In this document: positions 1 to 6,329 of the stretch, piece after piece
Layout of the letters: every line of letters begins with the position of its first letter
Numbering within the stretch: position 1 is the stretch's first letter
Assembly: GCA_965652545.1 (NCBI GenBank)
Contig: CBFGWV010000135.1
Coordinates: forward strand, 1-12,778
Source of the DNA: CBFGWV01 sp965652545
Lineage (GTDB): Bacteria; Pseudomonadota; Gammaproteobacteria; Competibacterales; Competibacteraceae
DNA: 12,778 bases
Reading direction: 5' to 3'
Notes under the pieces: model-generated
Told to the model about the DNA's origin: nothing
Seen by the model: only the letters and a program-made list of their open reading frames with translations
The model's database searches: none
Translations under genes and position numbers: made by a program

Positions 1-942
1 ATGACCATCGACCGATTACGCATCGCCACGCGCGAGAGCCCGCTGGCCCTTTGGCAGGCCGAGCATGTCGCGAGCCGTCTGCGCGCCGCCTACCCGGATT
101 TGGCCATCGACCTGGTGGGGATGACCACGCGGGGCGATGAGATCCAGAACACGCCGCTGTCCCGTATCGGCGGGAAGGGCCTGTTCGTCAAGGCGCTGGA
201 GCAGGCAATGATGGACGGGCATGCGGATATCGCCGTGCACTCGATGAAGGATGTGCCCGCCGAGGCGGAGATGCCCGAGGGCTTTCATGTGGCGGTGATC
301 ATGGCGCGTGAGGACCCGCGCGATGCCTTTGTCTCCAATGACTATGCGGATATCGATGCGCTGCCCGACGGCGCCCGGGTCGGCACGTGCAGCCTTCGAC
401 GGCGTTGCCAGTTGGCGGAGCGGCGGCCGGATCTTCGTATCGTCGATCTGCGTGGCAACGTGAATACGCGGCTGGCGAAACTCGACCGCGGCGATTTCGA
501 CGCCATCATCCTGGCCGGGGCGGGGCTCAAGCGCCTGGGGATGACCGACCGCATCCGCCGGCTGTTGCCGACGACCACCAGTTTGCCGGCAGCGGGGCAA
601 GGCGCAATCGGGATCGAATGCCGCTCGGATGATCGGGCGCTGTTCGGGCTGCTGACGGCCTTGCATCATCCGGTGACCGCGGCCGTGGTGGGTGCGGAAC
701 GGGCCGTCAGTGCGCGGCTGCAAGGCGGTTGCCAGGTGCCGCTGGCGGCATACGGCGAGGCCGACGGCGCCCGCCTGACGCTGAACGCGCTGGTCGGTGA
801 GCCCGACGGCAGCGTCATCCTGCGCGCCGGCGGCGAAGGTCCGCTGGACGAAGGCGGCGAGCTCGGCCATCGGCTGGCCGAGGACCTCCTGGCCCAAGGG
901 GCCGATGCCATTCTGCGCCGGTTGGCCACCCATACCCCATGA
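1..942 (+). CDS. hemC: Hydroxymethylbilane synthase (porphobilinogen deaminase)
   Basis: This cytosolic enzyme joins four porphobilinogen molecules into hydroxymethylbilane, the linear tetrapyrrole on the way to haem, sirohaem and (bacterio)chlorophyll. The 313-residue protein has the usual full length. Visible family marks are the N-terminal RIATRESPLALWQA segment, HSMKDVP with the catalytic Asp84, the arginine-rich GTCSLRRRCQL and DLRGNVNTRL segments that hold the growing chain, and LQGGCQVP with Cys244, the residue that carries the dipyrromethane cofactor. The ATG is at base 1 of the window, so its ribosome binding site and promoter cannot be seen. Its TGA overlaps the hemD ATG in an ATGA, which suggests translational coupling. 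It is the first visible gene of a hemCDXY operon. Identification is secure. Confidence 0.98.
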   Translation: MTIDRLRIATRESPLALWQAEHVASRLRAAYPDLAIDLVGMTTRGDEIQNTPLSRIGGKGLFVKALEQAMMDGHADIAVHSMKDVPAEAEMPEGFHVAVIMAREDPRDAFVSNDYADIDALPDGARVGTCSLRRRCQLAERRPDLRIVDLRGNVNTRLAKLDRGDFDAIILAGAGLKRLGMTDRIRRLLPTTTSLPAAGQGAIGIECRSDDRALFGLLTALHHPVTAAVVGAERAVSARLQGGCQVPLAAYGEADGARLTLNALVGEPDGSVILRAGGEGPLDEGGELGHRLAEDLLAQGADAILRRLATHTP

Positions 943-1733
943 CCACATCGGGGCCGCTTGCCGGCTGGTCGGTACTGGTCACCCGTCCGGCCCACCAAGC
1001 CGAGACGCTGTGCCGTTTGCTTGAGGGGTACGGCGCCGAGAGCGTGCGGTTTCCGTTGATAGGCATCGAGCCGGTGGATGACCCCGCAACCACCGCCCTG
1101 GCCCTGGCCGCGCTGGAGGCCGGCGCCTGGGCCGTGTTCACCAGCGTCAACGCCGTGCAGGAGGCGATGGCCCGCGGCCTGCGCGCGCATCACCTGCACC
1201 CGGGGCGGGTGGCGGCGATCGGGCCGGCGACCGCCGCCGCCCTGCGAACGATCGGCGTTGAACCCATGACACCGCCTCCCCCTCATACCACCGAGGCGTT
1301 GTTGTCGTTGCCGGGCTTTACGCCCTCGGGACCGGTGGTGCTGGTCAAAGGCGTGGGCGGACGCGCGGCGCTGGCAAACGCGCTTACGGCACGCGGGGGG
1401 CAGGTGATGGCATGGCCGGTCTACCGGCGCACTGCCGGTTCGGGCGACGGACGGCAGTTGTCGAATTGGCTGCGGATGCCGGCGTCGAAGGCGGTCATCA
1501 TTACCAGCGGCGAAGCCCTGGAGAGACTCTTTGTTATAGTTGCGCCTACGGATCGCGACGCACTCAACCGCACCCCGATGGTTGTCGTCAGTGCGCGCCT
1601 GGACGATCATGCCCGCCGCCTCGGTCCGGTCCGTACCGTGCTGTGCGCCGCGGGCGCCGCAGATTCACTTATCGTGGACACTCTGCTGCACAGGGTGACC
1701 CACGCAATGTCATCGTTTGGGGAGCCGAAATGA
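939..1733 (+). CDS. hemD: Uroporphyrinogen-III synthase
   Basis: HemD closes hydroxymethylbilane while inverting ring D, giving uroporphyrinogen III in the cytosol. The 264-residue length is normal. The family is poorly conserved, but the expected two-domain pattern is visible. There is an N-terminal VLVTRPAHQAETLCRLL strand-helix, then AVFTSVNAVQEA around residues 64-75, AAIGPATAAAL near residue 92, a second-domain VLVKGVGGRAALANAL, and a late AVIITSGEALERLF. The start overlaps the hemC stop (ATGA, 939-942) and the stop overlaps the hemX start (ATGA, 1730-1733). Position between hemC and hemX supports the call as strongly as the sequence does. A long frame in another register (from about 1412) runs through the 3' third of this gene, but it is only an upstream extension of the hemX frame. 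Confidence 0.95.
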   Translation: MTTSGPLAGWSVLVTRPAHQAETLCRLLEGYGAESVRFPLIGIEPVDDPATTALALAALEAGAWAVFTSVNAVQEAMARGLRAHHLHPGRVAAIGPATAAALRTIGVEPMTPPPPHTTEALLSLPGFTPSGPVVLVKGVGGRAALANALTARGGQVMAWPVYRRTAGSGDGRQLSNWLRMPASKAVIITSGEALERLFVIVAPTDRDALNRTPMVVVSARLDDHARRLGPVRTVLCAAGAADSLIVDTLLHRVTHAMSSFGEPK

Positions 1734-3499
1734 CGGAGAGGCAAAACCCGAAGCGCAGCCGCAGCCGAAGCAGGAAAAGCGGCAGCACGCCAGGCGACAA
1801 TCCCGCCGCCGAACCCTCAACGACCAGGACGGTTGGCCAAGACAGCACGCCCGCGTCCCCGAACGAGCAGACCACGACCGTGACCACAGCCGACAACAAA
1901 CCGGCCGACGCCAAGCCGAACCCGCCCGTCTCGCCGGCACCCGTGGCGCCCCCTGCCGATAAACCGGCACCGCCGGCGGCGGCCACCCCGACGAAGCCCG
2001 CGACGGTCGATATCGAGAAACACCCGGCCGACAAGAAACCCGCGGTCCCTGAGCCCGGCGGCGAGCCGGTCGACTCGACCGCCGGCACGCGCGCAGCGAC
2101 CGGCGATGCGCCGAGCGCGCCCCCGCCGCCGCCGCTACCCCGAACCCAAGCTCCAGGCTCTGACGCCCAGACACCGGGCGGCGGCCCACGGCCGCCACAG
2201 CGCCCACCAGTGCCGCCCGAGCAAGGTACCGGTGGCAGCGGCAAAGGGCTGGCTGTCGGTGCGCTGGTGCTGGCGCTGGCGGCCCTGGGCCTGTCCGGCT
2301 ACCAATGGGTACAAAGCAGCAGCACTGCCCAGACGCAGGCTGCGGCTTTGGCAACCGTTCGCGAGCAAGCGGCCAAAGCGGCAGGTGTGGCGGAATCGGT
2401 CGCCGCCCTGCCTGAACGCATGACGACGGTGGGCGACAAAGCCGATCAACTCGCCGCCCAGGTCTCGCAGTTGCAGTCGGAGCTGCAAACCCTGCGGCAG
2501 ACCGTCGACAGTGGCCAGGGCAGCAGTGCGCTGGCCGAACAGGAGCTGGCACGAATCCGTGGCGAGGTTGAACGCCTACAGGCCGAGGTGCAGAGCAGTG
2601 CCGAGGCGCGCGAGTCTGCCCTCGGGGAGTTCGACCAACGCCTGACCGATCTGCGCCTGGGGCAGCAAGGCCTGATGAACCGCTTCGATGCGGTGGAGCT
2701 GGCGGTCAGCAGCGGCGGCGATACGCACGCCCTGCCCCTGTCCGAGGTGCTGTACCTGTTGCGCATGGCTCAGCACAAGCTGCACCTGCAACAAGATGTC
2801 GCCGGCGCCCGTCAGGCCCTGCAACTGGCGCAGGAGCGCCTCGGTGTGCTGAACGAGCCGGGGTTCGAGGCGGTGGGCATCATGATCCGCGAGAATCTGG
2901 CCACGCTGGATGGCGTCTCGATGCCCGACTACAGCCGGCTCGCGGAGGGCATCCACGGCATGACCGGCAAGATCGCGGAGCTGCCGATGCGTGATCTTGC
3001 CGGCCTCGCCTCGTTGAAGGCCAGCGTGCAGCCCGATCTGGCCGCGCTGGAGACCGACGACACCAGCAGCGTGGACGGCTGGTGGCAATCGTTCAAGGGC
3101 AGTCTGGCCGCAGCCTTCGGCGACATCATCGTGATCCGTCACGAACGCGCCGAGGCGCCGCCGTTGATGGCCTTGGAGGAGCAATACTTCCTGCGCGAAA
3201 ATCTGCGCCTGAAACTGGAGGCGATGCGGGTGGCCTTGCTCACACGCGATGCGGTGAACTTCCAGGCCTCCAATGCGCAGGCACGCGAATGGGTGCACAC
3301 CTACTTCGACCCGGCGGATGCGACGGTCGCCCAGATGCTGGTCGATCTGCAGAACTTGCAGACGCTCGAGTTCACCCCCTACCTGCCGGACCTCTCCGGC
3401 ACGGTCCGCGCCTTTGCTGATGCCACCGAGGCACGCTCGCCCATGCGCACCGTAAACCCCGAGGCGGCGGCGCACGACGCCGACGGGGGCGCGCAATGA
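1730..3499 (+). CDS. hemX: HemX family membrane protein of the haem operon
   Basis: HemX proteins (often misnamed uroporphyrinogen-III C-methyltransferase) are single-pass inner-membrane proteins encoded with hemC and hemD; their biochemical role is unsettled. I place the start at 1730, where ATG overlaps the hemD stop. The open frame extends upstream to 1412, but only inside hemD. The 589-residue protein has a basic N-terminus (KRSRSRSRKS, residues 8-17), a disordered Pro/Ala/Thr-rich cytoplasmic region to about residue 170, one membrane helix at about 172-194 (GLAVGALVLALAALGLSGYQ), a Gln/Ala/Glu-rich coiled coil at about 200-325, and the HemX core from about 330, beginning LSEVLYLLRMAQHKLHLQQD. 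By the positive-inside rule the core faces the periplasm. It is much longer than E. coli HemX (about 390 residues), almost entirely because of the N-terminal region. There is no SAM-dependent methyltransferase fold. Confidence 0.9.
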   Translation: MTERQNPKRSRSRSRKSGSTPGDNPAAEPSTTRTVGQDSTPASPNEQTTTVTTADNKPADAKPNPPVSPAPVAPPADKPAPPAAATPTKPATVDIEKHPADKKPAVPEPGGEPVDSTAGTRAATGDAPSAPPPPPLPRTQAPGSDAQTPGGGPRPPQRPPVPPEQGTGGSGKGLAVGALVLALAALGLSGYQWVQSSSTAQTQAAALATVREQAAKAAGVAESVAALPERMTTVGDKADQLAAQVSQLQSELQTLRQTVDSGQGSSALAEQELARIRGEVERLQAEVQSSAEARESALGEFDQRLTDLRLGQQGLMNRFDAVELAVSSGGDTHALPLSEVLYLLRMAQHKLHLQQDVAGARQALQLAQERLGVLNEPGFEAVGIMIRENLATLDGVSMPDYSRLAEGIHGMTGKIAELPMRDLAGLASLKASVQPDLAALETDDTSSVDGWWQSFKGSLAAAFGDIIVIRHERAEAPPLMALEEQYFLRENLRLKLEAMRVALLTRDAVNFQASNAQAREWVHTYFDPADATVAQMLVDLQNLQTLEFTPYLPDLSGTVRAFADATEARSPMRTVNPEAAAHDADGGAQ

Positions 3500-4743
3500 A
3501 GCTGCTCATCGGCTTTATCCTGGCGCCGGCCCTTGCCGTATTGCTCGGTTTGCAACTCAAGAAGGACCCCGGCTACGTGCTGATCAGCATCGGCAACTGG
3601 ACGCTCGAAACCAGCGTGTTCGTGTTTGCCATCCTGACGCTGCTGTTGTTCATGGCCGGGTACCTGGTGGTGCGCTATACGTTTCGCCTGCTCCACCTGC
3701 GCCGGGACTTCCACCGCATGGGCTCCCGCCGTCGGCACCGCAAGGGCCAGCAACTGCTCACCAAAGGCATCCAATCACTGGCGGAGGGCCGCTGGGCCAC
3801 CGCCGAGGCGGCTTTCGCCCGTGGCGCGCCACTGAGCGAGACACCGGTCGTGCATTACCTGGGGGCGGCGCGGGCGGCGCAACGCCTGGAGGCGACCGAT
3901 CGGCGCGATGCCTACTTGGAAAAGGCCGCCGAGCTGCGCGGCCGTGACGCGGCACTGGTCGCCGGGCTCAGCCGCGCCGAGCTACTGCTGGAGGCCCACC
4001 AGCCGGATGCAGCGATGCAAGTCCTCGAACCCCTGCATGGCCGGCACCCGCGCCAGCCGCGCGTGCTCGACATGCTTGCGCAGTGCTATCGCGCCACCGG
4101 CGAGTGGGAAAAACTGCGCGTGGTGTATCCGGAGCTCAAGAAGCGCCACGCCATACCGGAGACACGTCTGCACCAGTTGCAGCGCGAAACCTGGCAGGGC
4201 CTGCTGACACAGGCGGCCGCCCGCGATGGGCTCGAGGGGCTCAAGACACTATGGAAACAAGTCCCCCGCCACCTGCGTGACGACGAGGCCGTGGTGATCA
4301 CCCAGGCGGGTCTGCTGCGCGACCATGACGATGCCGACGGGGCCGCGCACCTGATACGCGATGCCCTCAAGAAGCAATGGAGCGACGTGCTGGTCGTAGG
4401 CTTCGGGCAATTGGAGCGGGGTCATGTGAAGGGGCAGTTGGCGACGGCCGAGGGTTGGCTGAAGAGCCACCCGGACAACCCGCATCTGCTGCTCACCGCC
4501 GGCCGCCTGGCGCAACGCGCAGGGGAACTGGCCAAAGCCCGTGACTACCTGGAGCGCAGCATCGCCCGCATGCCCACCCCCGACGGCTACGAGGCCTTGG
4601 GCGAGGTGCTGCTCGAGGCCAAGGATGAAGCGGGGGCCAACCGGTGCTTCCGTACCGGGCTGCGTCTGCTATCGGGCAAGCCCGAGGTGCGGCAGGCGGA
4701 CGAGGTGTTGCCGGCGCTCGAGAAGGATGACGCTGTGGCTTAG
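3496..4743 (+). CDS. hemY: HemY family TPR membrane protein of the haem operon
   Basis: This is the proteobacterial HemY, a membrane-anchored tetratricopeptide protein linked to haem synthesis by operon position. It is unrelated to the Bacillus HemY protoporphyrinogen oxidase. The 415-residue protein shows two N-terminal membrane helices (about 2-20 and 40-61) separated by the family signature KKDPGYVLISIGNWTLETS. A strongly basic stretch (RRDFHRMGSRRRHRKGQQ, about 69-86) follows and should hold the rest in the cytoplasm. The remainder is helical and TPR-like: SLAEGRWATAEAAFARGA near 94-111, AGELAKARDYLERSIARMPTPDGYEALGEVLLEAKDEAGANRCFRTGL near the C-terminus. The ATG overlaps the hemX stop (ATGA, 3496-3499). 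It is the last gene of the operon; its TAG lies three bases before the heptamer repeats that begin at 4747. A scaffold role is plausible but unproven. Confidence 0.93.
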   Translation: MKLLIGFILAPALAVLLGLQLKKDPGYVLISIGNWTLETSVFVFAILTLLLFMAGYLVVRYTFRLLHLRRDFHRMGSRRRHRKGQQLLTKGIQSLAEGRWATAEAAFARGAPLSETPVVHYLGAARAAQRLEATDRRDAYLEKAAELRGRDAALVAGLSRAELLLEAHQPDAAMQVLEPLHGRHPRQPRVLDMLAQCYRATGEWEKLRVVYPELKKRHAIPETRLHQLQRETWQGLLTQAAARDGLEGLKTLWKQVPRHLRDDEAVVITQAGLLRDHDDADGAAHLIRDALKKQWSDVLVVGFGQLERGHVKGQLATAEGWLKSHPDNPHLLLTAGRLAQRAGELAKARDYLERSIARMPTPDGYEALGEVLLEAKDEAGANRCFRTGLRLLSGKPEVRQADEVLPALEKDDAVA

Positions 4744-4746
4744 TGG

Positions 4747-4777
4747 TTTTAAGTTTTAAGTTTTAAGTTTTAAGTTT
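4747..4777 (+). repeat. Tandem heptamer TTTTAAG, four copies plus TTT
   Basis: Four exact copies of TTTTAAG (4747-4774) and a partial TTT begin three bases after the hemY stop. The tract is pure A, T and G within GC-rich surroundings. It is nearly an inverted copy of the array at 4820-4843. Each AAGTTT block here pairs with an AAACTT block there, with one T-T mismatch per seven bases. A tandem heptamer can vary in copy number by slippage. Confidence 0.95.
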
Positions 4778-4819
4778 GCGCGATGCTGCGTTGGCACCAG
4801 CCAACGGGGGGATTCGGTC

Positions 4820-4843
4820 ACTTTAAACTTTAAACTTTAAACT
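4820..4843 (-). repeat. Tandem heptamer ACTTTAA (minus strand TTAAAGT), three copies plus ACT
   Basis: Three exact ACTTTAA units and a partial ACT, running opposite in sense to the array at 4747-4777. Read on the minus strand the unit is AAAGTTT, one base different from the TAAGTTT of the first array. The array overlaps the end of the reductase gene: the codons for its last residues (SLKFKV) and its TAA stop (4823-4825) lie in the repeat. Confidence 0.95.
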
Positions 4844-5872
4844 CGCCTGTGTATCCGGCGCGTAGTCGAAACTGTCGAAGTACAGATGATCGGCATCCAG
4901 GCCGCGCTCGGCGAAAGCGACGCGGGCGGCGTCGATCATCGCGGGCGGGCCGCTCATGTAGACCTCGTAGCTGGAGAGGTCGGCATAGTCGTCGGCGACG
5001 GCGGCGTGGACCCAGCCGCTGCGTCCGCGCCAGTTGCTGTCGCTGCCCGGGTCTGATAGCACCGGGGTGTAGCGGAAGTTGGGGTGGCGCTCGGCCCAGG
5101 CCTCGGGCAGTTCGTTCAGGTATAGGTCTTCCCGCGAGCGGGCGCCCCAGTACAGGTGGATCGAGCGCTGCACACCCACGTGGAAAGCGTGCTCAAGCAT
5201 GCTTTTGAGCGGCGCGAACCCCGTCCCGCCGCCGACCATGATGATCGGCCGTTGCGACTCTTCGCGCAGAAAGAACGACCCCAGCGGCCCCTGGAAACGC
5301 AGGATCGCCTTTTCTCTCAAGCCGTTGAACACGTGCCCGGTGAATTCTCCGCCGGCGACCAGGCGCACGTGCAGCTCCAGGTATTCGTCGTTGTGCGGCG
5401 GGTTGGCGAGCGAGAAGCTGCGTCGCCGGCCATCCTTGAGCAACACATCGATATATTGGCCGGCGAGGAACTGCAGCCGCTCGGTAGCGGGCAGCTTGAG
5501 GTACAAGCGCATGACATCCGGCGCCAGCTTGTGAAAGGTCATGACCCGGCAGGGCAAGGTCTTGACGATCACATCGCGCGCGGCATGGACCTCGCGCACC
5601 TCCAGAACAAGATCGGTCCTCGCCTGGGCTTGGCACAACAACGCCTTGCCCTCGGCCAAGTCCTTGCTGCTGATCCCCGGCGGCGGCTCGTCCCCCGGAT
5701 AGGCGATCTCGCCCTCCATCACCCGCGCGATGCAGGTGCCACAGGTGCCGTTGCGACAACCGTAGGGCAGCGCGCAGCCGGTTTCACGCAGCGCCGCCTC
5801 AAGGACGGAATCGGTGCCGTCGACCACGAACTGGTGACCGCTGGGCTTCAGTGTGACGGTATAACGCGACAT
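4823..5872 (-). CDS. 2Fe-2S ferredoxin / FAD / NAD(P)H oxidoreductase (AscD-like)
   Basis: This is a soluble electron-transfer flavoprotein of the ferredoxin-NADP reductase superfamily, fused to an N-terminal plant-type ferredoxin. Counting from MSRYTVTL (349 residues), the cluster cysteines are Cys39, Cys44, Cys47 and Cys80 (CRNGTCGTC, then LLCQAQ). The FAD site is RRSFSLANPP (150-159), the NAD(P)-binding turn is GGGTGFAPLKSM (214-225), and YMSGPPAM (305-312) and YFDSFDY near the end complete the family pattern. Databases often label relatives CDP-6-deoxy-3,4-glucoseen reductase, but no deoxysugar genes are present here, so the substrate is unknown. I chose the start at 5872 because homologues start close to the ferredoxin domain. 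An in-frame ATG at 5968 overlaps the ykgJ stop (ATGA) and would add 32 residues; neither start has a clear ribosome binding site. The last six residues are encoded by the heptamer repeat. Confidence 0.88.
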   Translation of the reverse strand: MSRYTVTLKPSGHQFVVDGTDSVLEAALRETGCALPYGCRNGTCGTCIARVMEGEIAYPGDEPPPGISSKDLAEGKALLCQAQARTDLVLEVREVHAARDVIVKTLPCRVMTFHKLAPDVMRLYLKLPATERLQFLAGQYIDVLLKDGRRRSFSLANPPHNDEYLELHVRLVAGGEFTGHVFNGLREKAILRFQGPLGSFFLREESQRPIIMVGGGTGFAPLKSMLEHAFHVGVQRSIHLYWGARSREDLYLNELPEAWAERHPNFRYTPVLSDPGSDSNWRGRSGWVHAAVADDYADLSSYEVYMSGPPAMIDAARVAFAERGLDADHLYFDSFDYAPDTQASLKFKV

Positions 5873-5964
5873 CGGCGACCGGGGTTGGTGTGAGCGAGCG
5901 GCGGATTGTCCGTCAATTTGCACCGTGGGCAAAGCGCCTGCATCGTCAGTGACGCCTTCGGGTT

Positions 5965-6255
5965 TCATAGCGGCGTCACGTGTACGGTTGGTTGCAGTAT
6001 GACCGCGGTCAGATGCTCCAGTTCGAGCAGGAAGGCCAGGGCGTGTTGCCGACTCTCGCCGCACATGGCTGTCTCGGGCATCAGCCGACCGCATACGGCC
6101 GGGCGCTCGGGCTGGCCGAACACGCCGCAACGGTTGTCATCGGTCAGTTGCACGCAACGGACCCCGGCGGGTTTACCCTGCGGCATACCCGGGATGGGCG
6201 AGCTGATGGACGGTGCGATGCAGCAGGCACCGCAGCCGACTCGGCAACTGAGCAT
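5965..6255 (-). CDS. YkgJ-family cysteine cluster protein
   Basis: This small 96-residue protein has eight cysteines (residues 4, 8, 11, 12, 34, 43, 55 and 65). The N-terminal CRVGCGACC block followed by APSISSPIPGMPQGKPAGVRC is typical of the YkgJ / CxxCxxCC family, thought to bind zinc or iron-sulfur; its physiological role is unknown. I chose the ATG at 6255 because GAGG (6264-6267 on the minus strand) lies eight bases upstream and homologues start there. The frame stays open to 6297, but that stretch runs through the terminator hairpin. Its TGA overlaps an ATG at 5968 in frame with the downstream reductase, so the two may be translated together. A metal-site helper for the 2Fe-2S reductase is conceivable, but only from position. 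Confidence 0.85.
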   Translation of the reverse strand: MLSCRVGCGACCIAPSISSPIPGMPQGKPAGVRCVQLTDDNRCGVFGQPERPAVCGRLMPETAMCGESRQHALAFLLELEHLTAVILQPTVHVTPL

Positions 6256-6269
6256 TGGTGTGACCTCAT

Positions 6270-6308
6270 AAAAAAAGACACCCACCTGCCGGCGCACCGG
6301 CAGGTGGG
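6270..6308 (-). terminator. Rho-independent terminator after the Cache sensor gene
   Basis: A perfect 12-base stem, CCCACCTGCCGG (6281-6292) with CCGGCAGGTGGG (6297-6308), encloses a 4-base loop. On the minus strand it is followed by TGTC and seven T residues (6276-6270). It lies 22 bases past the sensor stop codon. There is no T-run on the plus side, so it works toward lower coordinates. The T-run ends only three bases before the ykgJ ribosome binding site. Confidence 0.9.
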
Positions 6309-6329
6309 CATCCCCCCTCTGCCGCCCCC

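Larger units (their letters stand above)
4747..4843. terminator. Candidate bidirectional terminator between convergent genes, with nested hairpin
   Basis: The whole junction between hemY and the reductase forms a nested inverted structure. The outer arms are the two heptamer arrays (4747-4777 and 4820-4843). Inside is a perfect 6-base stem CGTTGG (4789-4794) and CCAACG (4801-4806) around a 6-base loop. The outer stem would be AT-rich with a T-T mismatch every seventh position. Both flanking genes end at or inside the structure, so a shared transcript-end signal is the simplest reading. It does not have the classical GC stem followed by a U-tract. A dispersed repeat element that happened to land here is an alternative. 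Confidence 0.45.

Noticed and set aside
16..948. Long open frame opposite hemC (310 codons, minus strand)
   Set aside because: The plus strand encodes a full HemC with catalytic residues in place. The antisense translation is rich in Arg, Gln, Gly and His and has no recognisable domain, as expected of GC-rich shadow frames.
1412..1729. Longer N-terminus for HemX reaching back into hemD
   Set aside because: It would overlap hemD by over 300 bases, while the ATG at 1730 forms the same ATGA overlap as the other junctions.
1730..3499. HemX as a SUMT-type uroporphyrinogen methyltransferase
   Set aside because: No SAM-binding motifs of CysG/CobA proteins are visible; the architecture is disordered arm, membrane helix, coiled coil and HemX core.
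3496..4743. HemY as protoporphyrinogen oxidase
   Set aside because: The Bacillus enzyme has an N-terminal dinucleotide-binding flavin site; this protein has two membrane helices and TPR-like helices.
4747..4843. CRISPR-like array
   Set aside because: The repeats are 7 bases long, directly tandem and without spacers; no cas genes are present.
4823..5872. True CDP-ascarylose pathway reductase
   Set aside because: Domain order matches, but no deoxysugar or O-antigen genes occur nearby; the family name is carried by homology only.
5156..5893. 245-codon open frame opposite the reductase
   Set aside because: It mirrors the codons of the ferredoxin-reductase gene, and has no recognisable protein features.
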